A stretch of DNA of 64,000 nucleotides from Streptomyces humidus. Its GTDB lineage: Bacteria; Actinomycetota; Actinomycetes; Streptomycetales; Streptomycetaceae. Where the stretch lies: the NCBI RefSeq assembly GCF_014649655.1, contig NZ_BMTL01000010.1:62001-126000 (forward strand). The letters run 5' to 3'. Within the stretch, counting starts at the first letter, position 1, and every line of letters starts with the position of its first letter. Below are positions 35,911 through 44,357 of this stretch, piece after piece. The notes below the pieces were generated by a model, which saw only the letters and a program-made list of their open reading frames with translations, was not told the DNA's origin and made no database searches. The position numbers and the translations under genes were made by a program.

Positions 35911-36885
35911 TCAGCCTCCCGACCCCTTGGGCCTCACCGCACCGTCCTGATCACGGTGGTACGAGCGCCAGATCAAGCGGTGCACTCGTGTCCAGCGCGG
36001 GATGGACCGCACGCCCGGGATGAAGGGGATCAGCATCAGCCCCAGGCTGAGCAGGGCCATCAGGCCCCAGATCAGGGCGTCAGCGTTGCCGGACGACTTG
36101 AACGGTTCGATCTGGTACCAGAACGTGTAGAGCCACAGCCACGCCTGGCCCGGGTAGTTTCCGGTCTCGTTCATCATGCCCCACTGGTCGCCGCCCAGGT
36201 GCTCGGCACGGGCCAGCGATTCCAGGTGGGCGCCGTCGGAGAGGAAGAGCAGAGGGAGGGTGTAATCCGTCTGGTAGAACTTGCCGTCGGCCTGCAACTG
36301 CCCGTCCAGGGAGCCCGATTCGGCCAGGTCGAGAAGGCGCGCGGTGAGGACGGGCACCGGGCCGTAGTCGCCTTCGGCGACCTTGACGGGGTTGCCGCCG
36401 GGCGACTTGGCCAGTGCGTCGGAGTAGGCCTTGGTCCATGCCTGTTGCCGGGAGGCCGGAGCTGCGGCCCAGGTCGCGAGGGCCCTTCTGACGGCAGGCG
36501 GTTCAGGAGCGTTGGTCAGGGGGCGAAGCACGAAGTCCTCGGCGGTGTCCACCGGGATGCGGACTCCTGCGGCGCTCTGCAGCCCTACCGGGCCGAGTTT
36601 CTGCGCCGCACCGGGCGTGTGGTTGTACGGCGGCCCGTACTCAGCCGTTCCGCTGGTGCCGCCGAGTTCCGCCACGGCCGTTGCCGTGAAGTCCGTGCCG
36701 GCTGCCCGCGACCACGAGGCCAGGGTCACCGGCTTGACGTCGGGTGACGAGAAGACGGCGGCCAGAACAACGGTGAGGAGCCCCACCACCACCAAGGCGA
36801 CCGTGAACTCCTTGACCAGGTCGTACGGCCGGGTGGGGAACGCGGCTGGGTCAGGCACTGAGGACTTCCCGTGTCGTCGGCTCAT
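35911..36885 (-). CDS. membrane protein resembling the C-terminal half of a split cytochrome b (subunit IV-like)
   Basis: 324 residues; the ATG shares one base with the upstream stop (TAATG). TM1 (VALVVVGLLTVVLAAVF) is followed by a large hydrophilic domain of about 230 residues without Cys-based heme or Fe-S motifs. A C-terminal part WLYTFWYQIEPF then leads into a helix LIWGLMALLSLGLMLIPFIPG, reminiscent of the helices after the ef loop of cytochrome b/subunit IV. Assignment rests mainly on the operon partner. It is an orphan: no Rieske or cytochrome c gene is adjacent. Confidence 0.6.
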   Translation of the reverse strand: MSRRHGKSSVPDPAAFPTRPYDLVKEFTVALVVVGLLTVVLAAVFSSPDVKPVTLASWSRAAGTDFTATAVAELGGTSGTAEYGPPYNHTPGAAQKLGPVGLQSAAGVRIPVDTAEDFVLRPLTNAPEPPAVRRALATWAAAPASRQQAWTKAYSDALAKSPGGNPVKVAEGDYGPVPVLTARLLDLAESGSLDGQLQADGKFYQTDYTLPLLFLSDGAHLESLARAEHLGGDQWGMMNETGNYPGQAWLWLYTFWYQIEPFKSSGNADALIWGLMALLSLGLMLIPFIPGVRSIPRWTRVHRLIWRSYHRDQDGAVRPKGSGG

Positions 36886-37583
36886 TACGCGGTTCCCCCC
36901 GGCGAGGGCGAGACCGCGCTGCTCTCTGCGGGAACCGTCGCCCCGATGGGCGGCACGATTCCACGCAACCGGACCAGCAGGATGTGCCAGGCGGTGAGCA
37001 GACCGAGGACGAACGGGAGCAGCACGATGTGCCACATCAGCATCTGCCCGAAGTCCAGCACATTGAAGAACGCGCCGATACCGACCGAGTTGAGCCCGTC
37101 CTTGGCCTGCCCCGCGATCCACTGCGAATCGAAGTTCTGCTGGACCAGGTAGCCGGTGAAGGCCGTGCCGATCGAGGCGAGGAAGCACACCGCGCCGGTG
37201 ACCCATGTCAGCGCCCGCCGGCCGCGCCAGGCGGCCATGAAGAACTTGCCCCACAGGTGGATGACCATGAAGAACATGAACAGCTCGACACTCCACAGGT
37301 GCAGGCTGTTCACGTACTTCCCGGTCGCGGAGACGTGCCACCACGCGGGCCCCTTCAACGCGAGCACCCCGCCGGTGGCGAGCACCACGATCAGCGAGGC
37401 GACGGTGAGCACGCCGAAGACGTAGATCCACGAGGCCATGTACGCCGGCTGGGTGTCCGGCAGCAACTTGTCCGGGGGCAGAGCCGTGACCGCCCTCCGC
37501 CGGACCGCTCCGGTCCAGCCTCTCCCGGCGGACACGCTCTCGTACGGCTCCGCTGTCGCGCCGCCCTCACTCCGGCCGCTCAT
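36885..37583 (-). CDS. cytochrome b N-terminal domain protein (b6-like)
   Basis: 232 residues, four membrane helices. The bis-heme ligands are in place: H95/H109 (SLHLW...VIHLWG, 14 apart) and H185/H200 (MWHIV...AWHILLV, 15 apart), the b6-type spacing. The quinone-side motif FTGYLVQQNFDSQW is also present. It should transfer electrons between quinone and a partner through hemes bH and bL. It overlaps the preceding small gene (ATGA) and the following one (TAATG), so three proteins are co-made. The partner oxidoreductase is missing locally. Confidence 0.85.
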   Translation of the reverse strand: MSGRSEGGATAEPYESVSAGRGWTGAVRRRAVTALPPDKLLPDTQPAYMASWIYVFGVLTVASLIVVLATGGVLALKGPAWWHVSATGKYVNSLHLWSVELFMFFMVIHLWGKFFMAAWRGRRALTWVTGAVCFLASIGTAFTGYLVQQNFDSQWIAGQAKDGLNSVGIGAFFNVLDFGQMLMWHIVLLPFVLGLLTAWHILLVRLRGIVPPIGATVPAESSAVSPSPGGTA

Positions 37584-37747
37584 CTGCGGCCTCTGGGGAA
37601 GGGCAACAGCAGGGCAGCCACGAAGACAACCACCATCAAGCCGATGACCACGAGGTTCGCGACGGACAACTGGATGACACCCCAGTGCACATAGCGCCCG
37701 GTCCCGTTCAGATCGATGGGCGCAGCGAGCGCACTCCCACCGGACAT
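37580..37747 (-). CDS. small single-span membrane protein of the cytochrome b operon
   Basis: 55 residues from the ATG at 37747 (a longer form from 37783 is possible). One membrane helix covers about residues 29-48 (LSVANLVVIGLMVVVFVAAL), ending in a basic PFPRGRR. Its stop overlaps the start of the cytochrome b gene. Very small hydrophobic subunits of this type accompany cytochrome b complexes (compare PetG/PetM or CcoS-like proteins) and usually aid assembly. The call rests on position and composition. Confidence 0.6.
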   Translation of the reverse strand: MSGGSALAAPIDLNGTGRYVHWGVIQLSVANLVVIGLMVVVFVAALLLPFPRGRR

Positions 37748-38180
37748 CGGGATCGCTGTGATTCTCACGATCTGTCCACCCATCTTTTGTCCGCTGACCG
37801 CCAAAGACCAGCGAAACGCCCCGCAGGGTTCTGGGCATCCGGACTCGCCTGGGCAATGGGCCGGACGGCCCAACGGGAACATGCTTCGGAGTACAGGCGT
37901 GATGGGCCGCAGATGAACGGCTGCCCAGCGGCGGAGGCCACTCATGCACCGCTCGAACGAGTGAAAGAGGACGACACGGCTACCCGCCGGGTCAGCTGTG
38001 AACGCGGCTTGACATGGATCAAACCCAGTTCTCTGTGGATGATGCACCGCTCCGACCGGGGCACCAGCGCCGGACAGGAGACCGTTCTGCCGTACCTCGA
38101 TCATTCGCGGGGGCGTAAGCCGAACAAGCGGCTGCACGAATACGGCGGGCGACTCGGCAAGCCGTGGCCGGCGTCGGGGT
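37748..38180. other. 433-bp gap without a gene; possible redox-type operator at 37997-38022
   Basis: No coding frame has Streptomyces-like codon use here. At 38009-38022 ttgac-atgg-atcaa is one base from the FNR/CRP-family dyad TTGAT-N4-ATCAA. It overlaps tgtgaa...ttgaca, a weak Rex-like dyad with too long a spacer. Both lie about 260 bp upstream of the cytochrome b operon and are only suggestive. Confidence 0.3.
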
Positions 38181-39047
38181 TCAGCCGCCGACTCGCTCCA
38201 CCGGAATCCACACCTCCGCGTCCGCGTGCGTGCCGTCCTCGGACACCCGCGTGCGCGAGAGCGACGGACCCGGCCGGCTCCGGTACGGGTTCGACGGGAA
38301 CCACTGCGTGTACACGTCCCGCCAGAGGTACTGCACCGCCAGCGGGAACGGGCCCGAGGACTCGAACACCGCCCACGTCCCCGGCTCGACGTCAAGGCTG
38401 TCCGAAGCGCCGGGCACCTCCGCGTCGCTCACCACCCCGTGGAAGTAGTCGATCTCGGTGCCCTCCGCATCGTCCGCGGAATGGTTGCTGACGGCGGCCA
38501 CGACACCGCCGGGCTCCCCGCCCGCGTACTCCTTCCAGCGCCCCAGCGTCTCCTTGCCGATGCTCCTGACGAACTCCACGATGGCCGGGTTCATGCCCTC
38601 GTAGACCAGCGGGACCCGTGTCCCCCTGCCGACGAGCCTGAACCCGTCCCTCTCCACCACCCGGTACCGCATGCTGCCGCTCCCTTCGACGATCAGCCGG
38701 AAGGACATCCGCGGCTGGGAGTGCAGCGCCGCGCCCGTCCGCCGCGCCTCGCCGGGGCCGACCCCGTGCACGGCGCGAAAGGCACGCGCGAAGGCCTCGC
38801 CCGAGCTGTACCCGTACCGCACCGCGACATCGAGCAGCGTCCGCTCCCCGGCGAGCACTTCGGCCCCGGAGAGCGTCAGCCGCCGGCGGCGGATGTACTC
38901 GGAGAGCGGGATGCCCGCCAGCGCGGAGAACATCCGCCGGAAGTGGTACTCCGACGTCATGGCGATACGGGCCAGCTCAGCCGCGTCGATGGGCTCGTCG
39001 AGGTGGTCCTCGATGTAGTCCATGGCCTGATTCAGGCGCTCCAGCAC
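38181..39047 (-). CDS. AraC family regulator with GyrI-like effector-binding domain
   Basis: 288 residues from the GTG at 39047 (ggaagga upstream; a TTG at 39068 is also in frame). Two AraC HTH motifs occupy residues 1-100 (IDAAELARIAMTSEYHFRRM and LLDVAVRYGYSSGEAFARAF). The C-terminal half is a GyrI/BacR-type effector domain ending EVWIPVERVGG, as in Rob-type and multidrug-binding regulators. No divergent target gene is obvious; the immediate upstream DNA is the attachment region of the mobile element. Confidence 0.88.
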   Translation of the reverse strand: MLERLNQAMDYIEDHLDEPIDAAELARIAMTSEYHFRRMFSALAGIPLSEYIRRRRLTLSGAEVLAGERTLLDVAVRYGYSSGEAFARAFRAVHGVGPGEARRTGAALHSQPRMSFRLIVEGSGSMRYRVVERDGFRLVGRGTRVPLVYEGMNPAIVEFVRSIGKETLGRWKEYAGGEPGGVVAAVSNHSADDAEGTEIDYFHGVVSDAEVPGASDSLDVEPGTWAVFESSGPFPLAVQYLWRDVYTQWFPSNPYRSRPGPSLSRTRVSEDGTHADAEVWIPVERVGG

Positions 39048-39241
39048 TCCTGGCCGTCCTTCCCTCAACTGCTCTCCACGCTAGGGAAGTCCCACTGTGC
39101 CGGACCCGACATCCTGTGCCCGGTGCGGTCGGGTCGGCTCGCCGCCATCGTGTCCGGCATGACCTCATTACCCGGTCAGCCTGCGAGCCGTGAGGCCGGT
39201 GTGGCTGCGTGAGTCCCGGGGGTCGTGCGACGACCGACAAC

Positions 39242-39271
39242 GACTACGACGGCGGAGTGCCCGTCGTGGTC
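39242..39271. terminator. hairpin beyond the left pmt remnant (original pmt terminator)
   Basis: 11-bp stem with one G-T pair and the loop cggagtgc. It is a diverged copy of the strong terminator at 53329-53380, at the same distance from the duplicated pmt stop. Confidence 0.6.
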
Positions 39272-39291
39272 ATCGTCGCGTGTCTGCCCTG

Positions 39292-39380
39292 CTAGACCCA
39301 GGTGTCCAGCCACATCCGGGAGCGCCAGGAGTCGATGGGGATCGCCTGGCCCGTGTACAGGGGCCAGAAGTAGATGAAGT
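39292..39380. repeat. left attachment repeat (pmt 3'-end remnant, 29 codons)
   Basis: 85 of 89 bases are identical to 53390-53478. On the minus strand it encodes the last residues of Pmt through ...RMWLDTWV and stop, with no gene body attached. Identical blocks of 27, 29 and 19 bp separate the mismatches; crossover must fall in one of them. Confidence 0.9.
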
Positions 39381-39439
39381 GTGCGTGATCCGGCCCGAAA
39401 CGGTTCCGACCAGCGCCTTTGTCGCTCGTCGGGGCCGTC

Positions 39440-40705
39440 TCAGGCAGCCTGGGCCGTCTCTGGGCCGTGATCTTGTGGATCGGACGCCAGATAGAGCCTG
39501 TCGACCGCCTTCCGGGTTCGCCCCTCGCTGCTCGGCATCAGGTGCGTGTACGTCCGCAGCGTGAACCCAGGATCGGCGTGACCGAGGTACGAACTCAGGG
39601 CCCGGATGCTCTCGCCCGCGTCCAGCAGTACGGAGGCGTAGAAGTGCCTGAGAGCGTGCATGCCGTGCTCCCGCGCCGACGCGTACCGCTCGCCGGCTTC
39701 TGCCTGAGGGATGACGCCGGCAGCAGCCAAAGCGGGCTTCCAGTGGTGGTCATTGACGTGACTCACGCGCACGTGCCGGCCCTCGACACCGCTGAACACG
39801 AGCCGTTTCGTCACGAGGGGGCCGTCCGGCGTGCGCCAGGGAAGCGTGACGTCGACCGAAGGGAACGCCTTCACGTGGTCCCGAAGCGCCGTCGCCACAG
39901 CTTGGGGAAGCGGCACGTCCCGGACCTTGCCACCCTTCGGCAGCGCGAACACGTACTTACCGCGGATGCGCTTGAGTTGGTGGCCGACGTGCAGCCAACC
40001 GCGCTCGTAGTCGAGTTCATCGACGGACAGTCCGAAGATCTCGCCTTGGCGCAGTCCGCACCCCGCCCCGACGTCCACAGCGGCCCGTAGGCGGCGGTCG
40101 AGGGCATCCCGCACCCCGAAGACCTGCGCGGTCGTCCAGGGCGTCACGTGGGGCCTTCCGGGCTTCGGGAGCTGCACCGTGCGGGCGCGGCAGGGGTTCT
40201 TGCTCAGCAGCCCGTCGTCGACCGCCGCGCTCAGGGCCGCTGAGACGGTGCCGACGATGATGCGGCGGTGAGACTCGGCCGGCACCGTGGCCTCCAAGTC
40301 GGCGATCCAGGCCCGGATGTGCTCGGGCTTGAACGAGCCGAGAGGGCGCGACCCGATGTGCGGGTAGGCGTGCAGACGGAGCCGACGTTCCGCAGCCTCA
40401 CGGCTGTTGATCTCGCCCGTATGCGTCCGCACCCACCGTTCTGCGTACTGCCGGAACGTGATCCGGGAGGCGCGGGGGTCGATGTACTGACCGCGGGTCA
40501 TGTCTGCTTCGACCTGCGCAAGCCATTGCTTGGCGAGTCGTAGTTCCTTGTCGCGGAACGATTTGCTCTTCTCGGTGCCGTCCGGACCGACGTACCGGGC
40601 CCGATACCGCAGACCCGTTCCATGGCGGTTGGTTTGGGACCTGAGGGGGCGACCGTCGGGACCGGAGACGGTTTTGAACCATCGGTCTTGGATGTGGCCT
40701 GCCAT
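39440..40705 (-). CDS. int: tyrosine recombinase (AICE integrase)
   Basis: 421 residues from the ATG at 40705 (gagagga upstream). It has an N-terminal AP2-like/arm-binding segment, a core-binding SAM-like domain (TFRQYAERWVRTHTGEINSR), and a catalytic domain with Arg in AGCGLRQGEIFGL (about residue 217), H-x-x-R in HALRHFYASVLLDAG (about 349-352), LGHADPGFTLRTYTH and the nucleophile Tyr near residue 385. It catalyses site-specific integration and, with Xis, excision. Its 3' end lies 60 bp from the left repeat, the usual int-att arrangement, and overlaps putative arm sites. Confidence 0.93.
   Translation of the reverse strand: MAGHIQDRWFKTVSGPDGRPLRSQTNRHGTGLRYRARYVGPDGTEKSKSFRDKELRLAKQWLAQVEADMTRGQYIDPRASRITFRQYAERWVRTHTGEINSREAAERRLRLHAYPHIGSRPLGSFKPEHIRAWIADLEATVPAESHRRIIVGTVSAALSAAVDDGLLSKNPCRARTVQLPKPGRPHVTPWTTAQVFGVRDALDRRLRAAVDVGAGCGLRQGEIFGLSVDELDYERGWLHVGHQLKRIRGKYVFALPKGGKVRDVPLPQAVATALRDHVKAFPSVDVTLPWRTPDGPLVTKRLVFSGVEGRHVRVSHVNDHHWKPALAAAGVIPQAEAGERYASAREHGMHALRHFYASVLLDAGESIRALSSYLGHADPGFTLRTYTHLMPSSEGRTRKAVDRLYLASDPQDHGPETAQAA
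39450..39468. repeat. putative integrase arm-type site (left)
   Basis: tgggccgtctctgggccgt occurs here and, with a single base change, at 53283-53301 near the right end in the same orientation. A half copy (gggccgtctc) is at 39432-39441. Repeats just inside both ends are typical arm-binding sites of tyrosine integrases. Confidence 0.5.
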
Positions 40706-40733
40706 GTGGCAGTTGTCCTCTCGTCGACATGCA

Positions 40734-40765
40734 GCAGGGAGAGCCGTGTGCGCGGCTCTCCCTGC
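40734..40765 (-). terminator. hairpin between xis and int
   Basis: 13-bp perfect stem (gcagggagagccg) with a 6-nt loop in the 83-bp gap between the two genes; it could attenuate read-through into int or mark its separate promoter. Confidence 0.6.
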
Positions 40766-40788
40766 TCGGTGGGGTGGTGGAGGCGGGC

Positions 40789-41034
40789 CTACGCTGCTGC
40801 CGCGTCCTCGGCTTTGCGCTGGTCGACGTACGCGCGTACGTCGGCGGGGTCGTAGCGCACGTGTTTGCCGATGCGGAACCCAGGCGGCCCGGTGCGCTTC
40901 TTGCGCCACTGGTAGACGGTCTCGACTGGCACGTCGAAGATCTCGGCTACGTCGTCGGGGTTGAGATACCGGTCGGGGAGGCCGTTGCGCAGTGCGGCGC
41001 GGGGGCCGGTCTCTTGAAGGAGCGGGTGTGTCAC
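40789..41034 (-). CDS. xis: excisionase-like helix-turn-helix protein
   Basis: 81 residues from the GTG at 41034, preceded by ggagg. A MerR-like winged helix (YLNPDDVAEIFDVPVETVYQW) with the downstream RIGKHVRYDPADVRAYV is the typical small AICE/phage Xis that bends att DNA to favour excision. It is directly upstream of int. Confidence 0.85.
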   Translation of the reverse strand: MTHPLLQETGPRAALRNGLPDRYLNPDDVAEIFDVPVETVYQWRKKRTGPPGFRIGKHVRYDPADVRAYVDQRKAEDAAAA

Positions 41035-41066
41035 TGCGTCCTCCGAAAGTTGGATGCACATTCCTG

Positions 41067-41143
41067 TGAGTCGCGACTCATCGGCACTCAGCGGCTCTCA
41101 GAGGGGTCTTGAGTCGCGCTGAGACGCGATGAGTCGCGACTCA
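41067..41143. repeat. two copies of the palindrome tgagtcgcgactca plus a partial copy
   Basis: Perfect 14-bp palindromes at 41067-41080 (xis promoter region) and 41130-41143 (inside the last codons of the helicase gene), and a near copy at 41110-41123. Spacing of 63 bp is close to six helical turns. This is a candidate operator for xis/int control or a replication-related site. Confidence 0.5.
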
Positions 41144-42546
41144 GGCAAATGTGGTTCGGACACGTTGACCGTGATCCCGGTGTAGGTGACCACTTGCCGG
41201 CCGTACGCGTCGCGGGGCCGGGAGCGGTTGAGCTGGGGGACGACGGAGAGGAGGTTGCGGCCGAAGATCTGCTTGGTGCCGGGGCGTACGCCGTTGTCTT
41301 CGGCCCACTCGCGCCAGACGTTCCACAGGGTGTCCACGGGCACGCTGCACGTGGGTCCAGTGGCGCAGCGTTCGCGGACGAACGCGCTGGTGGGTGAGGC
41401 GGTGTCCTGCATGGTCGTGACTGCTTCACGGCTCGACTTCGGTTCCGTGATCCGGCCGGTGCGCTGGAGTCGGGCGAGGCCGTCGAGGGCCCAGTTGAGG
41501 ATTCCGGGCATCTCGGCGGCGAGGCGGTCGGTGAGGGTGGTGTCTTCCTTGCCCAGCCACGAGACCCGCATGTTCAGCAGGACGAACCGCTTGGCGATCA
41601 CGCCGGAGGAGTCGCCGAAGTGCGGCAGTTCGTTGGACAGCAGCATCAGGCGGGTGGGCAGTCGGCCGGTCCACTGTTGGCGGTATTTGCGGTCGACGTC
41701 GATGGTGTCCTCACCGGAGATGGTGAGCAGCCGTTCGACGACTTGGCTGCTGTCGTTGCCGGACAGACGGGCGTCGGAGATGACGGCGAGCGGCTTGCCG
41801 ACCAGGGTGGCCAGTCCGAAGTTCGTGCCTAGGCCGGCGAGGGTGGGTCCGGCGAGGTTCTCCTTTCCGACCAGCTCTTTGAGGACGCGTGCGATGGTGC
41901 CTTTGCCGGACCGGGAGGGTCCGACGATGAGCAGGATCTTTTGCTGGTCGGTGCGGCCGGACAGCACGTAGCCGAACCATTCCTGTAGGGCCGCGATGGC
42001 GTCGGGGTCGTCGGGCCAGATCTGCGCCAGGAAGCGTTCCCAGGTCGGTGCGGTCGCGGCGGGGTCGTAGGCGAAGGGGACGGAGACGAGGTTGAAGAAC
42101 CCCGGCCCGTGTGGCAGCAGTGTCCGCTCACGGATCCTGAGGAGCCCGTTTTCACAGGCCACGATGGTTCCGTCGTCCTGCTCGGCGTCGGTGTCGAGCC
42201 AGATGGGGGCGTCGGTGTCGGTGGGCAGGAGGGTGAGCGCTCCGAGGGCGTCGAGAAGGTTGCTGATCTTCTGCTTCGTCGGGGCCCAGTCGCGCTGTTC
42301 GGGCTGGCCGTCCTTGCCGGGGGCGCTGTAGACGGTGTGCTCAAGCCGCTCGTACATGGCCTTGCGCACCTGCGCTTCGTCCAGCTCGCGCCAGCAAGTG
42401 CCGGTCCAGCGCATCCAGGAGGCGCGCCAGCGCCGGCATACGAGCCTGCCGTCCTCGTTCTGCCAGTCGGGCAGGAGGCGGCGGGCGACGGCCAGGGGGT
42501 TGGAAGGTGCGGGCAGTTCCTCGGTGTCGGTGGTGCGGGTGTCCAT
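41098..42546 (-). CDS. phage/plasmid primase P4-type helicase (SF3, D5-like)
   Basis: 482 residues. The start ATG shares a base with the upstream stop (TGATG). A D5_N-like region precedes a superfamily 3 helicase core with Walker A GPSRSGKGT (about 206-214), ISDARLSG (Walker B region) and the motif C-like LMLLSNELPHFGD. The C-terminus is a winged-helix-like segment (FGRNLLSVVPQL). It should unwind DNA at the element origin with the prim-pol encoded two genes upstream, together the replication module. Confidence 0.9.
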   Translation of the reverse strand: MDTRTTDTEELPAPSNPLAVARRLLPDWQNEDGRLVCRRWRASWMRWTGTCWRELDEAQVRKAMYERLEHTVYSAPGKDGQPEQRDWAPTKQKISNLLDALGALTLLPTDTDAPIWLDTDAEQDDGTIVACENGLLRIRERTLLPHGPGFFNLVSVPFAYDPAATAPTWERFLAQIWPDDPDAIAALQEWFGYVLSGRTDQQKILLIVGPSRSGKGTIARVLKELVGKENLAGPTLAGLGTNFGLATLVGKPLAVISDARLSGNDSSQVVERLLTISGEDTIDVDRKYRQQWTGRLPTRLMLLSNELPHFGDSSGVIAKRFVLLNMRVSWLGKEDTTLTDRLAAEMPGILNWALDGLARLQRTGRITEPKSSREAVTTMQDTASPTSAFVRERCATGPTCSVPVDTLWNVWREWAEDNGVRPGTKQIFGRNLLSVVPQLNRSRPRDAYGRQVVTYTGITVNVSEPHLPESRLIASQRDSRPL

Positions 42547-42905
42547 CACGCGGCGGCCCTGCCTTCCTGGGGGTTGCGCAACGGACAGAGGTCTCGGTGG
42601 GCGGTGTGCGCCTCGATCAGGGCGAGCACGCGGGCCTGACCGACGGCGCGGCGGTCCCACCCGCACAGGCACCGCGACGCGGCCGTGGGCGTCGCGCCGT
42701 ACCGGGCCGGGGCGCTGATGCGCAGCCACGCCACGGGGTACCGGCCGTCGCCATGGCGCGGGTCAGAGCGAACAGCAATGGGGACGCCTTCGGCGACGCC
42801 CTTCGGATTGCCTACCGCCGTCGCGTCCACAGGCTGTGTAGCGGCGTCCGGCCCGGTGGGAGTGGGGGTGATGCTCTTCAGGAGGGGGCGTGGAGGGGTG
42901 CTCAT
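42546..42905 (-). CDS. small AICE protein with Cys pair, function unknown
   Basis: 119 residues from the ATG at 42905, overlapping the prim-pol stop (ATGA). The N-terminal half is Pro/Thr-rich; the C-terminal half has RCLCGWDRRAVGQARVLALIEAHTAHRDLCPL, a C-x-C...H...C arrangement that could bind zinc. Being wedged between prim-pol and helicase with coupled translation, it probably assists replication. It is not a family I can name. Confidence 0.65.
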   Translation of the reverse strand: MSTPPRPLLKSITPTPTGPDAATQPVDATAVGNPKGVAEGVPIAVRSDPRHGDGRYPVAWLRISAPARYGATPTAASRCLCGWDRRAVGQARVLALIEAHTAHRDLCPLRNPQEGRAAA

Positions 42906-43807
42906 GCCGCATTCCCCCTGCGCTGGTTGTGGGCGATGGACCAGTCCAGGGCGCTGCGCAGGGTGGAGCGGCACTCGGACGCGGACAGCCCGGCCGCCTC
43001 ACCCGCCTCCTGAAGAGCCTGCTCGACTGTGTGGCGGGGGAGGTCGCCCCACGCGACGAACCGCCCCACGGCGCGGGCGGCTCGGAACAACGTCGCTTCC
43101 CGCGCCCCGTGTTGGGCCATAGCCACGTTCCGCGTCTCGTTGGCGAGTGCTACATCCGCGTATGTTCGGGATTGCGTCGTCACGGGCCACGAGGGGCGCT
43201 GAGACGCCCGGGGGGCGGGTTGCAGGATGCTTTGGATCCAGAGGGGCAGTGGGGCCGTCTCAGGGGCGCACAGGGCTTCGTAGGGTCCGGCGGGGGTGGT
43301 GGATCCGGCGGCGACGACGTATCCGCCCCATGCACGGGTGTCGACCAACGGCCCTACGGTGCCGGCCGTGTTGGTCAGGCGGACGCCGGTCGGGGCGGTG
43401 AAGTACAGGTGCTGCCCGCCGCTCGCGGTCCGGGTGCGGTAGGTGGCGGGGACGGCGTGGCCGGCGCGCTCGCAGAGCGCCCCGAAGGTTGCCGCGCCGT
43501 CAGGCGCGTCCGAACTGCCCTTGTCCTTGGGCACGTCGAGGTCGACGACCAGCAGCCCTGAGGGGCCGGTAGCGATGCCGACGTTGAACGGGCCGTGCGT
43601 CCAGGTGGCGCGGATGCGGTCGGGGTCGGTGGTGGCGCGCTGCTCCCATTTGCGGTGCCCGCGGGTACAGGGCCCGGTGCCGGGGCAGGAGGCTTCGCCG
43701 TGGAGGGCGGGGCGCTTGGTGCCAGGGCGCAGGGGGAAGACGTGCCATCCGCGTTCGGCGGCGTCCAGCGCTGCACGTAACAGCGCGGATTGTGCGTCAT
43801 GGGTCAT
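42902..43807 (-). CDS. bifunctional DNA primase/polymerase (prim-pol)
   Basis: 301 residues from the ATG at 43807. The prim-pol domain occupies residues 10-200: GWHVFPLRPGTKRPA, the metal motif LVVDLDVP (about residue 85), SGGQHLYF (about 127) and RAWGGYVVAAGS. These are the catalytic hallmarks of archaeo-eukaryotic-type primases on plasmids. A C-terminal helical region follows. It synthesises primers for element replication; with the adjacent helicase it defines the RepPP-type AICE replication module. Confidence 0.92.
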   Translation of the reverse strand: MTHDAQSALLRAALDAAERGWHVFPLRPGTKRPALHGEASCPGTGPCTRGHRKWEQRATTDPDRIRATWTHGPFNVGIATGPSGLLVVDLDVPKDKGSSDAPDGAATFGALCERAGHAVPATYRTRTASGGQHLYFTAPTGVRLTNTAGTVGPLVDTRAWGGYVVAAGSTTPAGPYEALCAPETAPLPLWIQSILQPAPRASQRPSWPVTTQSRTYADVALANETRNVAMAQHGAREATLFRAARAVGRFVAWGDLPRHTVEQALQEAGEAAGLSASECRSTLRSALDWSIAHNQRRGNAA

Positions 43808-43846
43808 GCTGGATGTCTCCAGTTCCTGTGAAGGGTGCTGGTGGAC

Positions 43847-43889
43847 AAGGGCGGCCCCGCTTCTTTGGCGAGAGGGAGGGGCCGCCCTT
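43847..43889 (-). terminator. hairpin upstream of prim-pol
   Basis: 12-bp perfect stem (aagggcggcccc/ggggccgccctt), 19-nt loop, between the 149-residue protein gene and prim-pol; it likely separates the transfer and replication transcripts. Confidence 0.6.
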
Positions 43890-43896
43890 GGCGTAG

Positions 43897-44346
43897 CTAC
43901 TGGTCGTTCGTGGCCCAGTGGGCGTACTGCTGGCGGACGTAGGCGCGCGGGTCGCAGTCGGCGTGTGCGTCGTCGAGCACGACCAGGAACTTCGCCGCGA
44001 CGTGGGCGGTGTCGTCGTCGCGGTAGTCGGCACCGTCGGCGAGCGCGATGCGGTCGAGGACGGCGGCCTTGCGCAGGTAGAAGCCGCGTTCCAGCTTGGT
44101 GTAGCAGGCGGCGGTACCGAGGGTGTGAGCGATCCAGCCGAGTTCGCTGTGGATGCTGGGGGCGTCGGCGTAGGCCTGCTCGGGGTCGGGCCACACGTCG
44201 GCGTGGTCGGCGTCGAGGTAGAGGCGCTGACGCTCGCCGTCGCGGGAGGGGCGGACGGTGACCCGTCCGGTCTTGAATGCGGCCTGTAGGGCGTCGGTGA
44301 TGCGGTCGGTGTCGGCGGGGTCGCAGATGATCCTGATCTCGAACAC
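43897..44346 (-). CDS. conserved hypothetical AICE protein
   Basis: 149 residues from a GTG (aaagga upstream). It is a compact acidic protein starting FEIRIICDPADTDRITDAL with a beta-alpha-beta look and no membrane segment or catalytic motif. Its position between the replication and transfer blocks suggests an accessory role; the function is unknown. Confidence 0.65.
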   Translation of the reverse strand: MFEIRIICDPADTDRITDALQAAFKTGRVTVRPSRDGERQRLYLDADHADVWPDPEQAYADAPSIHSELGWIAHTLGTAACYTKLERGFYLRKAAVLDRIALADGADYRDDDTAHVAAKFLVVLDDAHADCDPRAYVRQQYAHWATNDQ

Positions 44347-44357
44347 GCGGGTTCCTT

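Noticed and set aside
40789..41061. ATG at 41061 as start of the excisionase
   Set aside because: No ribosome site and it lies inside the palindromic region; the GTG at 41034 has ggagg at proper spacing.
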